This document shows, piece after piece, positions 11,147-22,192 of a stretch of DNA of 64,000 nucleotides. The position numbers were made by a program, and so were the translations under genes. The first letter of the stretch is position 1. Each line of letters opens with the position of its first letter. This DNA comes from Anisakis pegreffii (Eukaryota > Nematoda > Chromadorea > Rhabditida > Anisakidae). Below the pieces are notes generated by a model. That model ran no database searches. It saw only the letters and a program-made list of their open reading frames with translations, and was not told the origin of the DNA. The stretch is taken from positions 1 through 64,000 of the forward strand of contig JAPYMA010000520.1 of the NCBI GenBank assembly GCA_035041965.1, given 5' to 3'.

Positions 11147-13228
11147 ATGTTCACAATACGAGAATGTAACATTTCAATCAAGAACATATCATTCACAATG
11201 TATTATTGGGTGTATTTCAATGTTATTCTATCGTTGTTGTGTACAATACAACTTGGTGATGTTGAAGGTAATAGGTTTGCAAATTTTATTCTTTTTAATA
11301 AATCGTTTTCGTTCTATGATATTCATCGTTTTGTTAGCTTATTTGAATTAGGCACACGAAATTCGAAATTTATTTACCAATAAATCTCCCCGAAAAACTA
11401 CCTCTTTAGCATTATAATAGCATAATTCTGGCATATAATCTCGGTCGGCCACTATCGAATGATAGGAGTAGTTCTTATAGCTCATGCAACACTGATTTGT
11501 CGCAACTGTGGTCATGCAGTGACGCACTCATCAATGCTTATCAATCAAAAAAGTGTGTTATCGTTGAACTCATACAATATGACTGTCTTTGGTAGGAGTC
11601 ATCTTATTCAAGTGTTCCAAAATCCGACCCGTATGTTTATTTATTCATTTTAAATCTTTTTTTGTTTCTCTCATAGAACTTCATTGCATAGCTCTGTATC
11701 ATTTCTGGAAATGTACACGTGTCACTCACTGCGATTCATCGATGTATCATTTCCTCGAGGTTGAGCAATTTATAATTTTGGATTTAGTTTTTGTACGCCA
11801 ATTAAGGTTCACTCATGATTCAGTGAATTGATTCAGATATGAGAAGTGAACATAAGATTTGCCCGTCTATTTGTAATTCTGGCATGATCAGCTTTTCATC
11901 AGTTATTTCCACCGAACACCATTAAAGTAAGAGTGATACCAGTGGATCAATGTATCATCCATGTTTTCAGCGCAGACATTCAACGTGATAACGGCCTCAA
12001 CGGCAGATTTACAGTTAACGGGAAAGGTGAGCGCATAGTTGGATTTCTGCGGAAATAGTTTCTTGAATCATTTGTGCAAAATTCATTAAGAATTCATTTG
12101 GTATTCATTTACATTTTATTTTGCACATTTCTACAAATTCGTATTTTTATACACGAATATAACCTAACCGTATGAGTAGTAACCTCTGGTCAATTCGAAA
12201 CTTTTTCAAATGGTTTCATTCGGCACTGTCACTATAATCAATATTCTTCATTCACGAGGATTATTGCTATGAAAATTGATCATGATCATAATAAACATGA
12301 TCAGTGAACGATCAAATTCCAGGCATATTTGCAAGCGACATGGTTTCCCGATCACGAATGGACCATTTGTGTATGTTCAAAGTGTGGCAAGCATCTCGGA
12401 TGGTTTGTTTCCTTTCGAGAAGCATTTTGAGCAATCGCTTTGTTGATCCTTTGGATCGCGTGAACATTTTCTCAGTTGTTCTATAATTTCTAAACCTAAT
12501 TTTAGGAGGCAGTCGGGTGTTTTCAAATGAGTAAATATCATTACAGTAATTGTTTTTTATATTATAAAACATGGATTTTGAAATATTTAGCAAGTTTGTA
12601 TCGTTTTGTGTCGTTGATGTTATCTATCGCAGGCTCGTATAGCACACTCCTAGCCCAGTAGCTATGAGCCAAATATAATTGACGTACTTGTTGTTTAAAT
12701 CACTCTATAATATGTAATCATATAACTAATTTGAGGTATTTTCAATCAGTTGATTTACGAAAAGAATCCCCATCGTCGTTATCGACCACAACAACACCGG
12801 GCAAATCATCCAATTCATTTGTTGGACTTGTGTTGGACAATTTGATCAGTGATGACTGTGAGCTTTTCATCTTTTCAATTACTACATTCACTATTCATCA
12901 GCAGTTAACAAAAAATTTTTGATGACTCTTTGATTTGATCAAGATTCAATTCCAAATTTCCATTACATGCTCTCATATCTTTGATTGAAGACGTGAAAAC
13001 TTCTGTTGTGCGTTTAGCCGAGCCTTACGATTAGAAGTATAATTTGCGTGAATGAAAATTCTTAATGAAAATATTCAGCAGGCATTATGTTGCAGAAATG
13101 GTATTTTTGACTTGGAAGAGTTTCGCTGTTATTTCAACGTTTTTTTTTTCAAATTTCTGTTTGATCGTTTCATCAGTTAATTGAATAATTGCATTGCAGA
13201 TGCGGATACATTAACTCGGGTGCCTTGA
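11147..13228 (+). CDS. secreted CULT-domain protein (cereblon ligand-binding fold)
   Basis: Exons 11147/11198-11267, 11481-11630, 11971-12026, 12323-12402, 12736-12857 and 13200-13228 are phase-compatible and give 168 aa from the ATG at 11198 (17 more from 11147). The first 23 residues, MYYWVYFNVILSLLCTIQLG, look like a signal peptide. The rest is one CULT domain. The zinc cysteines are C30-x2-C33 (CRNCGH) and C110-x2-C113 (CSKC). The tri-Trp pocket is W99 (TWFPDHEW), W105 and W119 (HLGW). The W-W-W spacing of 6 and 14, and the cysteine pair 5 and 8 residues after the middle Trp, equal those of human cereblon (W380, W386, W400; C391, C394). The domain ends SFVGLVLDNLISDD. Free-standing secreted CULT proteins are a known but functionally obscure animal family, with no Lon-like or DDB1-binding parts. 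It probably binds a small imide or uracil-like ligand outside the cell; that is inference. The choice of start remains open. Confidence 0.88.
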
Positions 13229-13641
13229 CAGCCAACAACAGTTCTTATGATTTGGTATTTGAGAAGATATATTCGGAGAATGTTTTTTATTTGGCAATGT
13301 TATTGATTCGTGACGTAAATGGAGGGGCGCGTACGCTGATTGTGAGCAAGGAATGGCTGTTATGAACAAGAATTTACATTCAAGCAGATGGTGATGCAAC
13401 ATCGGAAAAGATAAACGACTGAAAACTGAAACTCTTTTGGTCATTCATGAGTTGTTTCGATGAATTCGAAATATCTTCATAGTTATTTCCATCTGAATTT
13501 TTGTGAACAATCAAATCTGATCGCATAATACTCATTTCGTGATCATCTCATTCTCTCTCAAATTAGTGTTTAAAAACAAGCAATCGCAATTCAACGATTT
13601 AGGTATTCACTTTTTTCAGCAAATATAGCCAGTGTTGCGCA

Positions 13642-15529
13642 ATGAGCGAAAAGTTTTGCAAGTATGAGTCCGAGAGGGGAAATGCTGTCCTTCAAAACGA
13701 CCCATCTCCCTTCTCAAACTCAGTGCTTCCACAAACACTCATTCCGTCTGTTCGTAAGAGAGTTTTTGACTGAGAACCGTGCTGAGCTGAACGTGCAAAT
13801 GAAGGAACACTTTCAATTGGGCATAGTCATGAGTTTATATTTATCCTGGTGCTTAATTATGGGTTTAGGCATCAAGTCAATCTGAGCTTGGCAATACACA
13901 GTAATGTTTGAGGTGTATTCAATTGGCAATATAGACAGCCACAATTTTTTTCGGCAGGGAATACTAGATAGTCGAGTAGGGAGGCAACTAATGAACGTAA
14001 TGTAATTGTACTTTGGTTGGCGAGACAAACTGCAGTAGTTTATTTTACAGGTTTTATTCTCGGCAGTGTACATTGTTAGAAACTGATTTTCATTAGTCGG
14101 TGTGATGCGTGGACGAAATCGGTTGTGGCGTGTGAGTGTGGAAATGACGTGATTGGGAAGTTGCTACAAGGTCGTAATTATGAATGTGTGATGAAGAATT
14201 GATGGAAGAAGACTTAGCTCTCCTGAATCATAAACTAATCACTGATTCATCGCATGAATGCGGACTGTCTCGCTCGAAATACACACTCTTTCTGAGGCGG
14301 ATCTGAAAAATCGTATTTGGGTATTTTAAATTGAGTTGTCATCGATCTGATAGGCTATGGTATACGATAACAAAGGTGAAGAAGATTATCAATTAGGAAG
14401 CCATAATTGTTCCAGTGAGCACCTTACTCCGACAAATACTTCTCCTCAACGTGTGATTGTTGATTGAATTCCCGAAAATAGAAAACCATGAACTCAGCTT
14501 ATTGAACTTCGAAGTGAATCATCTATTGATTGCGAAAATTAATCCTGTTTGGAATTGCAATTTATTCAGTAGCACATTGCGTAGTGAGGATTGTACTATT
14601 GCATCACAACGATAAAAATTAAGTCAGATTGTTACATGTGTTGAAGCACTACAGTGTAAAGGGCAGGCAATGTGTTCAAGATATTATTTGTTTGCCCGAG
14701 TGGAAAATTTTCACTGATCGCGCAACACTGGCTAAGTTTGCTGAAAAGAAGTACCAATTTGTGTTTTGATGAGATAATTTGTTGTGTTTAAGTGTAAGTG
14801 TAATTACTCGCCTTGTTTAGTGCCTTTCACTTTGGATCTTATCAGCAAAACTTGTTTAAAGCCTCATCGTTTGTTTTTGGTTTATCGAATGTCACATATT
14901 GTATTGTTCTGTTTGGATGTATTCATTGTGAGGTTAAATAAGTTATCAGATTGATTGTTTTGATGTGTTCAAATCCGGAGAGATTAAAGGTTTTAATTGT
15001 TTTCGTTTGAATTGTTAATTGCTTTTGTTTTGCAAAATTTCGTGAAATGACGGGTTTTAAGGAATTCCGACGAATGATTCTTACTGATAAGAGAGCTTTT
15101 TTGTATGAAATCTCATATGAACTTGAGTTTTGTTCCGAGATCTGTTCAAAGCCATGCAACGCTTTTTTGTTGGCCTATCACGCCTTCAGTTAATGGTATC
15201 CTGAAAATTGCAGATATGGGCGATCTCGCGGTTGGTTCGGTGAGTTTCCGCAGACACATAAATTTTGCTGCCGTACTCTTAAAAGTTGTGCATCTTGATA
15301 CAGGTTGAATGGAGTAGGTATGATAAGTGCATTAATTTGCAGAGTTATACATTGTTTTCAAGGAAGGTACGTCGATGTCAATATCACATAAGACGTGAAT
15401 ATATATTTCGTTTAGATGCTTTGGTGGCAGTACGTTTTGCACACTTCATTTTCTATTCATAACCAGACTTTACGGAAAATGTGGGGTGAGAAAATGAATG
15501 GATACAAAATATGGGAAGAAATAAGATAG
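13642..15529 (+). CDS. hypothetical small protein, four short exons (tentative)
   Basis: Possible exons are 13642-13753, 15214-15239, 15343-15366 and 15416-15529. The donors are strong (GTAAGA, GTGAGT, GTACGT). The acceptors are TTTTTTCAG before the start codon, then ATTGCAG, TTTGCAG and GTTTAG. All phases agree and give 91 aa, starting MSEKFCKYESERG and ending KIWEEIR. I do not recognise the protein. There is no signal peptide, membrane segment or domain. Exons of 24 and 26 bases are small enough to arise by chance in AT-rich DNA, so the model rests only on splice-site strength and phase. If it is unspliced, the first exon alone encodes 43 aa and stops at 13773. Confidence 0.22.
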
Positions 15530-15773
15530 AATCAACGGTACATTTGAAGGGAATAAGAAAATTATCTCGACATAACGGGAATGTAATGCAGTAGATAGTG
15601 ATAGGTATGAGAACGATGAGACGTCGTGGGAATCCGATTTAGAAACCGGAAAGAGAATATGACAAATGATTAGACAGGAGATCAGCTTCTGATGGAAGTA
15701 GCTACTCAGAAGGAATGCGCGCGTTAGATACCCCATTACATAACTTCCCTCGCGTAGTCTCTACGTGATTTTT

Positions 15774-15800
15774 ATGTCAAATTCCCGAGATTTCTCGTCA
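15774..15800. repeat. 27-bp direct repeat, copy 1
   Basis: The 27 bases starting atgtcaaattcccgag are repeated exactly at 16696-16722. Looser similarity continues downstream (tcaatctcatt against tcactcccatcatt). It may be the remnant of a dispersed repeat. Confidence 0.8.
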
Positions 15801-16695
15801 ATCTCATTCCCGACATTGCTTACTGCATTACACTTCCATTACATCTTGCTAATTCTCTTACTCCCTTCAGTCACATCACCCATTCAATCTCAATTAACCT
15901 CCCATCTTCAACGCATTCAGCTTTTCAGTTCGATTAAAGCGTAATGTGTGATTTGGCAGTTCAAGACAAAGTTATCCTCACATTCAGCTTATTATTGTTA
16001 TTCTATTCCATTTTTGGTCTGTACGGATTTCGTGAAATTTTGTTGTAATTGTAATTCAGAATGTGAGCACGTTAATGAGATGGGATGGTAGTTCTGCGGA
16101 TTCATTTTAGAATCATTTCCATATATAGGTGTGATGGTCGCTGACTTGCATCATAAGGGGACTGAGCCAACCGATATAATAAGACAGAAACGGTGCAGAA
16201 TTCCAGTTGAAATATTCAGCGTATTGATGCTCTTAAATGGTAATGAGAAAATGTTTTGTGGGATGCTGTCAACTGATAAGTTATTTTTGATTTTTGGTTA
16301 TTTACTGATTATTGATTAGCTCATGATTGCTTATTTTTTCATTGTTGCATTTTTTTGATGACATTCTAATGCTACATCATCGAATGAAAATTTCTGATTG
16401 TTTACTGGTACAATGAGGTTTTTCTTCCCAAACGAATCAGCGATGCGATCGCAATTTTTGAAGAAAAGTTGGGAAATAGCGATTAGCTGGTCAATTTTGC
16501 TGATTTGCTACTTGTGAGTAGCGTTTCAGTAACATCACCACTAATTTTTACGGTCAGTGGCACTTTTGGTGAAATGTTTTCGCAATTTTTTGTATGCAAC
16601 GCTAATCACGAATCACGTTTATCGGAACAGAAATATTTTTTAGCTGAATATTCAGAAACTAATTTTTTGAAAAAGTTTAAAGCGTTTTTTTCATT

Positions 16696-16722
16696 ATGTC
16701 AAATTCCCGAGATTTCTCGTCA
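16696..16722. repeat. 27-bp direct repeat, copy 2
   Basis: An exact copy of 15774-15800, 922 bases downstream in the same orientation. Confidence 0.8.
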
Positions 16723-17118
16723 CTCCCATCATTGCACGTAAGTATTAACATCATTACGTCTGTTATCATTGCATATTGCTATTATCACTTGTATTGCCAC
16801 GGATCACTGTTATTATTCCTATAAATCAATAGCTGTTCTTTATCTTTGTTGGTGTTATGATTATTACTGTCCAATGTTATCATTATTTCATCATTTAATT
16901 AGCATATTGCCTTCAATTATTGGCCTGATCCAATCAGTCCCATCAACTAATTGAATACATCGTGTGAATTGTTTATGCGTTATTGGTCACCGTCATCATA
17001 GCCACTGCCATTTTAATATCATCACGCACCGCATGAGTATATTTTTCATTTACACCACACTCGTACGTCAATGATTTTCGTGAACTAATCAATTTAGATT
17101 TTCGTTTTTTATCGAAGT

Positions 17119-17127
17119 GCTCTGCAG
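17119..17127 (+). promoter_or_regulatory. probable spliced-leader acceptor, first C6orf136-like gene
   Basis: The site gctctgcag ends at 17127, leaving one base before the ATG at 17129. Such a minimal 5' UTR is typical of trans-spliced nematode mRNAs. Confidence 0.55.
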
Positions 17128-17128
17128 A

Positions 17129-19436
17129 ATGATGCGACGATGCAGTGTCGTGCTGATAGATAGTGTTTATATATCAAGAATAGCCTTTTTCCATCGTCGC
17201 AATTTCATTCAAACAGTACATCGCAATTGTTTAGGAAGCACTTCTCAATCTGCGGTATGTTCACTTTGAAGGAGCAACCGATTTAGTTGCGACTTCCCAT
17301 TTCTGTGTGTTTTCTTCTTCGCTTTAGTTTCACAAGAAGTTTGAATGTGACTGTTTTCGGTGGAATGTTATCATGTTGACTGAGGTTTCAATACAACTCG
17401 GAAAGAAATGAATTTTTGAATGTTTTTATAGATTCGATACAATGATGTAAAGAAAAGTGACTTATTGGATCAGAACAAATGCTTATATTCAACGGATTCT
17501 GAAAATGGAACTAAGCCGGCAGAAGGTAAAGATGTCATATCATCAAACGAATCAAATTTACCCACTAAAGAGCTGCTCTTCCAGATTGATTGGCTCTTCG
17601 AAGTTTTGGTTCGTTTTTTGAGTTCAGTCAATTTTAGTTGCCTAGTTATTGAGTGATTAATGATTGTAGCATATTTTTAGTCAGTACATACTATTCTAAG
17701 TGATGTGATTTGATTGCGTGATTAAATTCCTTTTTTCCAGGTTCCGGGTTTTATGAAGACTAGACTGCGCCCCTTTCTTGATATCACCAGCGATGATGTT
17801 ATTTTTGAAGACAGGATATTCAACTACAATTTCGTGTTGGTTATTCACATTATGAACTTTATTAATATCAGCATTTTTGACTCATAACTTGAAATTAATG
17901 TTGTAGTACTGGGTAGAAATACTTTTTGAGATTGAACACCACTTAACTTACCCATAAGTGGTTATTTTTCTAATGAATATAATTTAATACTGGTGGGGTT
18001 ATTCATTCGACAAGATTATTGAAGAAAGAAATTAAAATTTGTTAATATATAGACATAAATATTTTTATGAATGTGTTCTTATTGCTGATTTGTGGTCATC
18101 GAATAGGCTGAAAGATTTTGGAAGTTGAAAGGAGATTTTAGCGGTTATATTTTCAGAGGTAAATCGCGACTCAATTCACATATAGCAAAAGTTCGCGCCT
18201 ATTACAGATATCTGTCACCATACAACAAGATTGAAGTGAGTTTAAATGGACTGAAGCAATTTGTAATTCTTTGCTTGCGGCATTCCTTGGAATCATTCAC
18301 GAAATCAGTCATGTTCTCAACCGGATCGATTGCAACTACCTCTTATAATAGTAGTACTTCTGATGTCTATCCTGAAATGATTTGCACATATTTTCAACCT
18401 ATGAATGTATTTGTTAATAGCTAGCCGTGTTTTATGTGTTTGCTTAGAGTTACTCATCTTACGATGCACTGCTTTTTAACTTAATATTAATCAAAAATTA
18501 GTAGTCGATAAATTTGTGCGTGTTAGCTGTTTGGAGACAGTAACCATGACAGAAATAACGTCAATTCAACATATTGCCATAGTTCTCGGCATCGATAAAG
18601 AGTATGTTCCATGTAGCTGATGAATTTCTAAAGGTTGAGTGTAATTTTTATCAGATGATTTGAATGTGACATCGATTTGCAGAGATTAGGATCGTGTATA
18701 TATGAAGGTGAAGATGTGATTGTTATTGTTTGGCGTTTATCATCTCTACGAACCAATCTGATGTCATACTTACCGAAGTTATTAACGAGTCGACAGGTGG
18801 TATTATTACCTAACAATTGTTATTTATATTGTTCGTTTGTTCGTTGAATACATCGCTAAATTACTGGCGTGTTTGTAATGTTTTGAATTATAGGATGAAA
18901 TGAATGTGGTGGAAGGTGCATTAGACGTTCACGTCACGAAGGATGGACGCATTTATAAAATTATCAATAGAAAGGTTCAGTTTTATCATTTATCATCTAG
19001 TGAAACGTTTCTTATTTTATTGTTTTCTTTTCAGAAACTGCTATTTGAAAATTTCTCATTCTCGGAACGTTTTAGTGTGTGGAAATTTGAACAAAATTCT
19101 AATAGAACTTCATGCTGATAATTTGCACTAGCATGAATCCAAAGCGCTCTTGTGAAATTTTAAAAGATCGATTGTCTAAAAATTGTGATTGAAAGACATT
19201 TCGATTGTGTACTATTTCAGCATATTCATGTATTTTAAGGTTCTGCATGAAATCTCAATGTTAATTGTTTGTTCATCTGATGAATGACCAGCTTTCAGAT
19301 CACAGCATCTGATTTGGAGGGTGCAAAGGTAATGGCTGAGATCAAGAAGGAGGCGAACGAGAAAAGATTGAGAGCTGAAAAACAGAAATGGGTCAATCAA
19401 TTGGGCAGTTTAACGGATGATAGAGCAAACCATTGA
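17129..19436 (+). CDS. C6orf136: C6orf136/DUF2358-family mitochondrial protein, copy 1
   Basis: Seven phase-compatible exons: 17129-17254, 17432-17608, 17741-17835, 18157-18235, 18683-18796, 18894-18974 and 19299-19436, giving 269 aa. The N-terminus is basic, hydroxylated and free of acidic residues apart from one Asp (MMRRCSVVLI, then FFHRRNFIQTVHRN), which suits a mitochondrial presequence. A variable acidic linker follows. The DUF2358 core runs from about 102 to 215: FMKTRLRPFLDITSDDVIFEDRIF, then VIVIVWRLSSLRTNLM, then a DVHVTKDGRIYKI hairpin. Human C6orf136 has the matching steps (YSLYSLDVEFINEI, LQARWRLVGLP, YSTFYLNSSGLICRH). The tail is a charged helix (about 225-269). The family's molecular role is unknown; human C6orf136 is reported as mitochondrial. 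The neighbouring gene is a diverged tandem copy with the same intron phases in the core. Confidence 0.82.
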
Positions 19437-19497
19437 CACTCGTTATATATTGTATTCACCTGTTATAATATGTTGTTATATTTGAGGTAGTTTTGTA

Positions 19498-19503
19498 AAT
19501 AAA
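19498..19503 (+). terminator. poly(A) signal, first C6orf136-like gene
   Basis: AATAAA lies 62 bases after the stop codon and separates this gene from the next by about 400 bases up to its leader-acceptor site. Confidence 0.55.
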
Positions 19504-19900
19504 CTTTTGAGATAGGTTTATTTTTATTGTTTCAATGTAAACATTTGAATGCGACAACGGCACTCCGTTCGTTCTTCATATCTTAGAGCTAACATCGTTA
19601 CAAATTCATTAGCATCGTCAAACTAAATTTTATATTCGTGTGAACATCAAAATTCTAATATTGCTATTCAACTGGTGTTTTGAATGATAACGAATGTTGT
19701 TAATAACTATCAGTGGAAGGGTCAATGAAAAATATTCGGAAGGAAGGCTGCATGAATGAAAATATTATTTGTGCGTTGTTTCACTCCAAACAAATGTTTA
19801 ATCGCTATGGATATGAAGTAATTTTGAGAAAGAATTGAAATAGTTAAGGGAAATTCTAAATCTATAGAATGTCCTTGTGGATGATTTATAAGAATAAATG
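19504..19900. other. short intergenic region between tandem genes
   Basis: I see nothing recognisable between the first gene's poly(A) signal and the second gene's acceptor site. The gap is long for a classical nematode operon (about 100 bases) but not incompatible with co-transcription. Confidence 0.4.
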
Positions 19901-19910
19901 ACGATTTCAG
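19901..19910 (+). promoter_or_regulatory. probable spliced-leader acceptor, second C6orf136-like gene
   Basis: The site acgatttcag ends at 19910, 7 bases before the ATG at 19918. It is close to the nematode 3' splice consensus TTTTCAG. Confidence 0.6.
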
Positions 19911-19917
19911 TAGGAGT

Positions 19918-21939
19918 ATGATAACGTGTCAAATGCGAAATTTATCGCTAACAATACCCGGTCCTTCGTCATCGTCAATTGCGTTTGCGTTATGTCGATC
20001 ACTGTCCTCGACACAAACTGATAACTCGAATGAGAGACCGCAGATGTTCCAACTGGATCATGTTCGTTCGAGACTTGAATTTACGGTCCGTTTGCCTAAA
20101 TCTGTTTCGTTCATTTCAGTAAATTAGCGTTAGCAAATTGAAAGGGTGCAACGGTGAACAGTATTTAACGTGATATTTTTCATCGAAGGAGAATTGAGAG
20201 AGTTAGTAGGAAAAAAAGCTTGAAATCATCCTTTCTTTCATTATTTTTTCCCCTCAAAATCATGAATTATTTTTGAATGAAATGTGATTCGTCCGAAAGT
20301 GAGCACGAATATTATTAGTTTTATAAATTGTTTGTTGCATTTCGATTTTATCCCCAAGACATTAAGTTTTGATTCGTCAATATTTACGAGTATTCTGAAG
20401 GTGTATAAGGCTGATGATAAAAATAAATAGTTGATAGAAAATTAAGATTAACACTGATGAGAGTAATAAATGGAGTATAGAAACGATTTGAGTTGTGTCG
20501 AAATGCAGGTCCCACTGATGTTCCGACAACGTCTCGACTACACTTTCTATCGGAAGGATATCGCTTTAGATGACAGGATTTTCAATGTTCATAGAGTGTA
20601 AGTTATCGTTTGCCATTTTGATTTGTTTATTTAAACGTGCGACTGCTTCGAAATATTATGCGTCCCTTCAACAAAAAAGACAGAAAGTGAAAATGTACCC
20701 TAAAAAGACTATATTCGAATATTATAAAAGAAAAAGTTCTATTTCTTAAAAACTTCATCTCAACCGAAATTTTACTTAAAGTTGTATTTTCAGAGGTCTT
20801 CAGCAGTATATGACGCATCTTGGTGTTATTAGTGTGACGTGTCAATTTCTATTTCCTCACATTGAGATGGAGGTTAGATCTCACTGCTGAATTGTTACGT
20901 TTTGTGTTGAAAAAATGATGTGGTAATTAAGTTTGCATCACTTAAGTAGGTGAGTGTATAAAATGAAATAATGCAGGCACTGAATATTGTACCAATATTG
21001 GACGATGGAACCGTACGTTTGAGGTGGCGTATCAAGCACGTATCACTATTAAGAGCCGTCATGAATCCAATGCTTTTCAAATATGATTATCGTGCCAAAC
21101 GAGTTAGTTCATCCATCGTTTTTTATAAAAATTATCAAATTTATTTTATTCTCGCAGACATCCAAACAGATCTATCACAATACCACTGAATATCTCACAA
21201 GGCATCAAACCAAAATTAAATGATTTTTTACGCAGCAAAAAATTTGAAGCAATAAAATGAATATTCAGCTCTCAATGTCGGCCATATTCAATATGTTTTC
21301 CCAAGTGTTCCCATTCGGGAGAAAAATATTTCCTAACAATAACCTTATAAGATTGATCGTTTGTAAGCACTAGTAAGAATAGCAGTGAAGTTATGCGAAA
21401 TATATGACTGATTTATGAAATGATTTATTTCAGTTGAAGTGGTTCGATGGTTATTCAATATTCACTGTTGACGGGAACGGTCTTGTTTATAGAGTTGTTA
21501 CTCAAAGGGTTATTCAATGTTTTATTTATTGTGACGTTTATCTGGTATTTTTAACATATTCTAATTGTTTATATATGTCACACCATTCATCAGTGGTTTT
21601 CTGTAATGTATTATTGAGCGTGCGATCAGCGCCCATAATGAATAGATTTCTGATCACTATAAGAATACAGAGCTTGTATCTTTGCTGATTGGCGGCATAT
21701 AGTGGTCGCTGATGGATGTGTCGACGAATGGAGGTGGTCGATATAAATAGAATTCGAATTATTGTGCACATCAAGAAAATGAAAATCAATTCAAGGTGAT
21801 GCCGGATGAGGAGAGAGGATTGGATCGAAAGAGCGCCACGCAACGGTTAGCTGAGAAAATTGGTGTGCTACCGAAAGGAGCTGAAGCGACATCAATATCG
21901 TCGGACCATAATCGCTTGTCATCGTCTGGGTTCAATTGA
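19918..21939 (+). CDS. C6orf136: C6orf136/DUF2358-family mitochondrial protein, copy 2
   Basis: Six phase-compatible exons: 19918-20085, 20509-20597, 20794-20872, 20977-21102, 21434-21508 and 21796-21939, giving 226 aa. The first 40 residues are rich in Ser/Arg/Ala (SIAFALCRSLSSTQ), consistent with a mitochondrial presequence. The DUF2358 core is clearer than in copy 1: FRQRLDYTFYRKDIALDD, then VRLRWRIKHVSLLRAVMNP, then WFDGYSIFTVDGNGLVYRV followed by TQRVMPDE. This matches the human order RLVGLP, then YDAYSTFYLNSSGLICRH and LDKLMPSH. Exon 3 is 79 bases with phases 2 and 0 in both tandem copies, good evidence of an old duplication. Copy 2 lacks the acidic linker exon of copy 1 and is closer to the human sequence, so it is probably the conserved member. 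Its function is unknown. Confidence 0.85.
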
Positions 21940-22186
21940 CCATCCTGTGCAATACTCGTTGTTTTAATCCATTCGGTTTTATCGATTGATCAGTCAACAC
22001 ATCGAATGTTGATGATTTATTGGATCGATTATATTGAAATATATTGACAAAAAATTCGTGTTAGAAGTGATCTTGTATTATTAGAAGTGCTGTTATTGTT
22101 GTATATAATGAGGCTTTGTGTGATGTAACTTGCGAAGTTTTGTTTGTGTTTTTGGATTGTTGTTTTAAAATAATAGATTGTAAGTG

Positions 22187-22192
22187 AATAAA
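22187..22192 (+). terminator. poly(A) signal, second C6orf136-like gene
   Basis: AATAAA lies about 250 bases after the stop codon, in the sense orientation. Confidence 0.5.

Larger units (their letters stand above)
13229..17118. other. intergenic apart from a weak candidate gene
   Basis: Besides the tentative four-exon model at 13642-15529, I see only a direct repeat (15774-15800 and 16696-16722). There is also one open stretch at about 16133-16240 with an acceptor before it and a GTAATG donor after it, which I could not attach to any gene. Confidence 0.4.
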
